This document shows positions 60,593 through 64,000 of a DNA stretch of 64,000 bases, piece after piece. The first letter of the stretch is position 1, and every line of letters begins with the position of its first letter. The notes below the pieces were generated by a model. It saw only the letters and a program-made list of their open reading frames with translations, had not been told where the DNA came from and made no database searches. This DNA is from G965267605 sp965267605 (GTDB taxonomy: Bacteria; Bacteroidota; Bacteroidia; Flavobacteriales_E; Vicingaceae), in NCBI GenBank assembly GCA_965267605.1, contig OZ254088.1, positions 248,001 through 312,000 on the forward strand. The letters run 5' to 3'. The position numbers and the translations under genes are program-made.

Positions 60593-61931
60593 ATACGACA
60601 AGAAGACCATCAATGGTTGGGCCTTTTATGACTGGGCCAACAGCGTGTATAACCTTGTCATTACCACAGCCATATTTCCAATTTATTACGAAAGCCAGAC
60701 CACAACGAAACTGGCCGATGGTTCTGTGAGCTATGCTGTGGATGCTTTTGGCATGCATTTCAATAATGCAGCTGGGCTTTATTCTTATGTCTTGGCCTGC
60801 TCGTTTTTCATGATCTCTTTGCTGTCGCCTCTTCTTTCTGGAATAGCCGATTACTCTGGAAGCAAGAAGGGGTTCATGCGGATGTTCACCTACATTGGTT
60901 CGATCAGTTGCATGGTGCTTTTCTTTTTTGACTCAGAGCATTTGGAGCTGGGCCTCATTGCTGCCATGGGGGCAAGCCTGGGGTATTCAGGAAGTTTAGT
61001 GTTCTACAATGCTTATTTGCCTGAAATAGCTCCGCCAGAGGAGCACGACAGGATCAGTGCACGTGGATACTCCCTTGGCTATTTGGGCAGCGTGTTGCTG
61101 TTGATTGCCAATCTTGTGTTTCTCGAGAACCTGGATTGGTTCGGATTAGACCAGGTTGAGAATGGGAAGAAATGGGCAACGAAGATCGTATTCGTTAGCG
61201 TAGGATTGTGGTGGTTTGGTTTTGCCCACGTTACATTCAAGCGCCTGCCGGGCAATGTGTATGACCGTAAACCTACAGGTAATCGTTTTACCAAGGGAGC
61301 GCGAGAGCTGATAGGGGTTTGGCATAACTTGAAAGAGAACAAGGTCTTGAAACGGTACCTGTTGTCGTTCTTCATACTTACAATGGGAGTGCAGACGGTG
61401 ATGCTGATGGCGGTTTTGTTTGCCAAACAAGAGGTAAAGCAGGTCATTGATGGCGTGGAACAGAAGATGGAGGATGGAAACCTGATCATTAGCGTACTCC
61501 TGATTCAGATCATCGCCATTGGGGGAGCGTACCTCTTTGCATTTGCTTCGAAGAAGCTCGGAAATGTGCGGGCATTGATGCTTGCGTCTATAGTATGGAT
61601 AGGCGTGTGTGTAGCCGCCTTTCAGGTAAAGTATGTGGGGGGCTTCTATGCGCTTGCTGCGGTGGTAGGTTTGATCATGGGCGGTACGCAATCACTGTGC
61701 AGATCTACATACTCCAAATTGTTACCTGAAACAGAGGATCATGCATCTTATTTCAGTTTTTACGATGTATGTGAAAAAGTAGGCATCGTTATCGGATTGT
61801 TCAGCTACGGTCTGATCGTTGATTCTTTAGGTGGAATGCGGCCTGCGATCTTTGCATTGGCTACTTTCTTCATTATTGCGTTCGCTTGTCTTCTTTGGGT
61901 GCTGTCTACAATGCGCAGAACAAGCAAATAG
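60585..61931 (+). CDS. MFS transporter, UMF1 (Atg22-like) family
   Basis: 448 residues with about twelve membrane segments. The N-terminal INGWAFYDWANSVYNLVITTAIFPIYY is the hallmark of the UMF1 family, whose eukaryotic relatives export vacuolar amino acids; bacterial substrates are mostly unknown. RGYSLGYLGSVLLLIANL and GLIMGGTQSLCRSTYSKLLPE are also typical. The ATG overlaps the CAP-OmpA stop by 8 bases, so it is the last member of that operon. Confidence 0.87.
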   Translation: MIKYDKKTINGWAFYDWANSVYNLVITTAIFPIYYESQTTTKLADGSVSYAVDAFGMHFNNAAGLYSYVLACSFFMISLLSPLLSGIADYSGSKKGFMRMFTYIGSISCMVLFFFDSEHLELGLIAAMGASLGYSGSLVFYNAYLPEIAPPEEHDRISARGYSLGYLGSVLLLIANLVFLENLDWFGLDQVENGKKWATKIVFVSVGLWWFGFAHVTFKRLPGNVYDRKPTGNRFTKGARELIGVWHNLKENKVLKRYLLSFFILTMGVQTVMLMAVLFAKQEVKQVIDGVEQKMEDGNLIISVLLIQIIAIGGAYLFAFASKKLGNVRALMLASIVWIGVCVAAFQVKYVGGFYALAAVVGLIMGGTQSLCRSTYSKLLPETEDHASYFSFYDVCEKVGIVIGLFSYGLIVDSLGGMRPAIFALATFFIIAFACLLWVLSTMRRTSK

Positions 61932-61935
61932 TTTC

Positions 61936-61943
61936 TACCTTCG
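61936..61943 (+). promoter_or_regulatory. -7 box (TACCTTCG) of lhgO
   Basis: TAnnTTCG, 21 bases before the TTG start and only 4 bases after the stop of the MFS gene. Confidence 0.4.
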
Positions 61944-61964
61944 TATTAAACCAATGCATTCGAT

Positions 61965-63176
61965 TTGGGGGAGTTCGATCTAGCAATTGTTGGTGGCGGC
62001 ATCGTTGGAGCCGCAACGGCTTATAAGATTCAGACTGCATTTCCTAACCTGAAGATCGTACTGCTTGAGAAGGAAGCCCGCTGGGCTGATCATCAAACAG
62101 GGCATAACTCCGGTGTAATCCATTCAGGACTTTATTATACACCTGGTTCCTTGAAGGCACGCAATTGTGTTTTGGGACGTCATGAGCTGGTAGCTTTTGC
62201 AAAGGAGCATAACATTCCGCATGATGTTTGTGGCAAGGTTGTAGCAGCAGTTCATGAGGATGAATTGCCTTTCATGGATAAGATCTTTCAGAACGGTCTT
62301 GCAAACGATGTGGAAGGTATCGAGAAGGTCAATGCAGATCAGGTGAAAGAAATTGAGCCATACGTGGAAAGCATTGGAGGTATCTGGGTGCCCTGTACTG
62401 GTATCATCGATTTTCGTGGGGCGACAGAGAAGATGGTGGAACTCTTTGAAGCAGGCAATGCGGATAGTGTTGCACAGAATAGCACGGAAGTGCTGGATGT
62501 GGATCACGAGGATGGCAAATCAATTTTGTACACCAACAATGGCACATTCAAAGCCAACAAGGTTATTTATTGTAGTGGGCTCCAGGCCGACCGCATGGCG
62601 AAGAAGGATGGTGTAAACCTGAAGGAGCGAGTAGTAGGCTTTAGAGGAGATTATTACGAGCTTACCGATCAGGCGAAGCACAAGGTGCGGAACCTTATTT
62701 ACCCTGTTCCTAATCCTAAGTTCCCTTTTCTAGGTGTACACTTTACCAGAATGACTGATGGTGAGATAGAATGCGGACCCAATGCGGTATTTACGTTCAA
62801 AAGAGAGGGCTATGGTAAAACGGACTTCTCGTTCCGAGATTCATGGAACGCACTGACTTATGGTGGAACATGGAAGCTCTTTCTTGGTAACATCAAGTTT
62901 GGTATTGATGAGTACCGAAGAGCTTTTTCAAAGCGGTTGTTTTTGAAAACTCTGCAAAGAATGATTCCTTCTCTAGAGATGGATGATCTAAAATCGGGAA
63001 GGGCAGGGGTAAGAGCCATGCTTCTGAACAGAGACGGTGACACCCGTGATGATTTCAGAATTGAATACACAAAAGGAAGTATTCATGTTTTGAACGCTCC
63101 AAGTCCGGCAGCAACAGCTTCACTGGCCATTGGTGGTCAGATCAGAGACATGGCGAAGGAGCACTTCAACCTATGA
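61965..63176 (+). CDS. lhgO: L-2-hydroxyglutarate oxidase
   Basis: 403-residue FAD enzyme of the DAO fold. The dinucleotide site DLAIVGGGIVGAATAYKIQ starts at residue 5, and KEARWADHQTGHNSGVIHSGLYYTPGSLKARNC is the LhgO signature. It oxidises L-2-hydroxyglutarate, a side product of TCA enzymes, to 2-oxoglutarate. TTG is the start; the ATG at 61955 is out of frame. The stop overlaps the convergent gene by 6 bases. Confidence 0.94.
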   Translation: MGEFDLAIVGGGIVGAATAYKIQTAFPNLKIVLLEKEARWADHQTGHNSGVIHSGLYYTPGSLKARNCVLGRHELVAFAKEHNIPHDVCGKVVAAVHEDELPFMDKIFQNGLANDVEGIEKVNADQVKEIEPYVESIGGIWVPCTGIIDFRGATEKMVELFEAGNADSVAQNSTEVLDVDHEDGKSILYTNNGTFKANKVIYCSGLQADRMAKKDGVNLKERVVGFRGDYYELTDQAKHKVRNLIYPVPNPKFPFLGVHFTRMTDGEIECGPNAVFTFKREGYGKTDFSFRDSWNALTYGGTWKLFLGNIKFGIDEYRRAFSKRLFLKTLQRMIPSLEMDDLKSGRAGVRAMLLNRDGDTRDDFRIEYTKGSIHVLNAPSPAATASLAIGGQIRDMAKEHFNL

Positions 63177-63713
63177 GGTAACGGTGTACTTATCCAGGAA
63201 GTCGTCCCAGTTCCAAAGAAACCCTTCGAACACCTCGTCCATTCTTTTTAAGAACAGTGGATTTGGACATTTCATGTTGCGGAAGTACTCTTCCTGTAGT
63301 GGTGTAAGGTTCAATTTGTAGAACAATGCCTTAGACATAGCGTAAAGCGTGTTCTTGGAAGGATGATTGACTCTTGAGAAGAAACTCCAGTAATCCTTGA
63401 CTACCTGATGGAACTCTTCGTAACTCTTTCCATACACGTGCGCAAAGGCGTGGATTAACTTATCCAGCATTCTGGTGTCTTGTGGATGGTCGAAGTATTT
63501 CGGAATGTACTTGAGGTTCCCGGCAACTACCACCATAAGGAACAATCCTTTTTCCTTCTCGGTGATCTGTGGCGGGGTAACGAACTCCGGAGATTCATTG
63601 ATCAGCGTAGCGATTTCCGGGTAAGCTTCCTCTACACTGTCAAGAAGACGTTGGACGAAAGTGTTGACAGCAACATCTTCTTTAATCTTCTTTTTACGAA
63701 AAATCGTAAGCAT
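63171..63713 (-). CDS. Conserved helical protein of unknown function
   Basis: 180 residues, soluble, no signal peptide. Highly charged N terminus (MLTIFRKKKIKED) then mostly helical, with NTFVQRLLDSVEEAYPEIATLI and the Trp/Phe-rich motif VKDYWSFFSRVNHPSKNTLY and FLWNWDDFLDKY at the end. I do not recognise the family. It has its own -7 box and ends against lhgO. Confidence 0.65.
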   Translation of the reverse strand: MLTIFRKKKIKEDVAVNTFVQRLLDSVEEAYPEIATLINESPEFVTPPQITEKEKGLFLMVVVAGNLKYIPKYFDHPQDTRMLDKLIHAFAHVYGKSYEEFHQVVKDYWSFFSRVNHPSKNTLYAMSKALFYKLNLTPLQEEYFRNMKCPNPLFLKRMDEVFEGFLWNWDDFLDKYTVTS

Positions 63714-63739
63714 AATACGGGTTTAACGTAGTATGCATA

Positions 63740-63747
63740 CAAATTTA
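63740..63747 (-). promoter_or_regulatory. -7 box (TAAATTTG) of the gene at 63171-63713
   Basis: Matches TAnnTTTG on the minus strand, 26 bases before the ATG. Confidence 0.5.
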
Positions 63748-63770
63748 ACGCCTCGAACAGCGGTTGAATT

Positions 63771-63821
63771 GTTAATAACTCAACGTTATCAACACTTTTG
63801 TTAACATCGGTTGGTGATAAC
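63771..63821. repeat. GTTA-rich inverted-repeat cluster with DnaA-box-like 9-mers
   Basis: GTTAATAAC at 63771-63779, GTTATCA at 63785-63791 with its complement TGATAAC at 63815-63821, and the palindrome TGTTAACA at 63799-63806. TTATCAACA (63786-63794) is one base from the DnaA-box consensus and the facing TTATCACCA (minus strand, 63812-63820) two bases. Confidence 0.4.
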
Positions 63822-63829
63822 CCAAAGAA

Positions 63830-63856
63830 AAAGCCTCCGCATTACGCGGAGGCTTT
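63830..63856 (-). terminator. Intrinsic terminator of the right-edge T9SS cargo gene
   Basis: Perfect 11-bp stem AAAGCCTCCGC / GCGGAGGCTTT with an ATTAC loop. The T-rich tract (GGCTTTTTCTTT) is on the minus strand, matching the minus-strand gene that ends at 63888. Confidence 0.85.
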
Positions 63857-63887
63857 CCCTCAAATTTTTATCGTAATCGACAGTAAA

Positions 63888-64000
63888 TTACTGTACGATC
63901 AACCTTGAAGTGTGTGCAACGTCACCCATTTGAAGAGTAACAAGGTATACACCAGCTTCTAGGTTAGAAGTGTTGATTTGCTGGTAGTGAACACCGTCAG
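63888..64000 (-). CDS. T9SS sorting-domain protein, C-terminal end only
   Basis: Only the last 37 codons lie in the window; the stop TAA is at 63888-63890. The translated end (DGVHYQQINTSNLEAGVYLV ... TSRLIVQ) is the last part of a type A sorting domain, which T9SS uses for export across the outer membrane. Nothing can be said about the main body of the protein. The terminator at 63830 follows in this orientation. Confidence 0.8.
   Translation of the reverse strand, partial: DGVHYQQINTSNLEAGVYLVTLQMGDVAHTSRLIVQ

Noticed and set aside
61146..61691. Open minus-strand frame of about 180 codons opposite the MFS gene
   Set aside because: Antisense to a confidently identified transporter, with no recognisable motif and no -7 box.
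1..64000. CRISPR arrays, insertion sequences, prophage or integrated elements
   Set aside because: No regularly spaced repeats, transposase or integrase motifs, or att-like duplications next to the tRNA were seen.

Overview
The window comes from a member of the Bacteroidota, most likely the order Flavobacteriales. The evidence is the gene order porU-porV-cdd-pdhA-pdhC, type IX secretion (T9SS) sorting domains with the YPNP(S/F)-type motif, Bacteroidota-specific families (DUF5522, DUF3822, DUF2007-like, a FadL/OmpP1-like porin beside a lipoprotein and proS), and a recurring TAnnTT(T/C)G promoter -7 box in place of a Pribnow box. It is compact, apparently chromosomal core DNA. I found no CRISPR array, insertion sequence, phage gene, rRNA or integrase. 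No gap between genes exceeds about 180 bases, and the two end genes run off the window.

Layout: 1-3.0 kb, T9SS sortase PorU (partial) and outer-membrane shuttle PorV. 3.0-6.3 kb, cytidine deaminase and pyruvate dehydrogenase E1-alpha and E2. 6.3-14.0 kb, RecG, a short-chain dehydrogenase, a two-domain VOC protein, a PlsC-like acyltransferase and PheT. 14.1-20.3 kb, a T9SS cargo protein, urocanate hydratase with a coupled DUF5522 protein, an ACC-deaminase-like PLP enzyme and a LysM glucosaminidase. 20.3-25.6 kb, a FadL-like porin, a Trp/Tyr/Gly-rich lipoprotein, ProS and a conserved unknown. 25.6-29.9 kb, tRNA-Glu, rpsT and the overlapping run radC-deacetylase-upp-membrane protein-yjjG. 29.8-34.0 kb (minus), rsfS-ftsH-DUF2007-cdsA-psd. 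34.1-40.5 kb, birA, pyrE-SRPBCC, a Nudix gene, and the minus-strand run unknown-DUF3822-rsmD-coaD-TlpA-like. 40.6-51.2 kb, a RecD-like helicase, FabH-like synthase with a lipoprotein hydrolase, monomeric isocitrate dehydrogenase, and dnaX with an M16 peptidase. 51.3-56.2 kb, rpsF-rpsR-rplI, a MacB/FtsX-type permease and aconitase. 56.2-64 kb, a three-gene envelope cluster (OmpA protein, its lone-domain paralogue, a CAP-OmpA fusion) with an overlapping MFS gene, L-2-hydroxyglutarate oxidase, an unknown, and the tail of another T9SS cargo gene.

How it fits together: PorU and PorV process and export proteins such as the two sorting-domain proteins seen here. Aconitase, isocitrate dehydrogenase and the PDH subunits feed the TCA cycle. 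cdd, upp, pyrE and YjjG handle pyrimidines. cdsA, psd and the acyltransferase make phospholipid. Much of the annotation is routine. The points most worth following are an in-frame A10 slippage site at the ATPase/linker boundary of dnaX, the CAP-OmpA envelope operon, a promoter nested inside a terminator upstream of tRNA-Glu, promoter boxes that use the upstream gene's stop codon, and a thioredoxin-fold protein with both catalytic cysteines replaced by serine.
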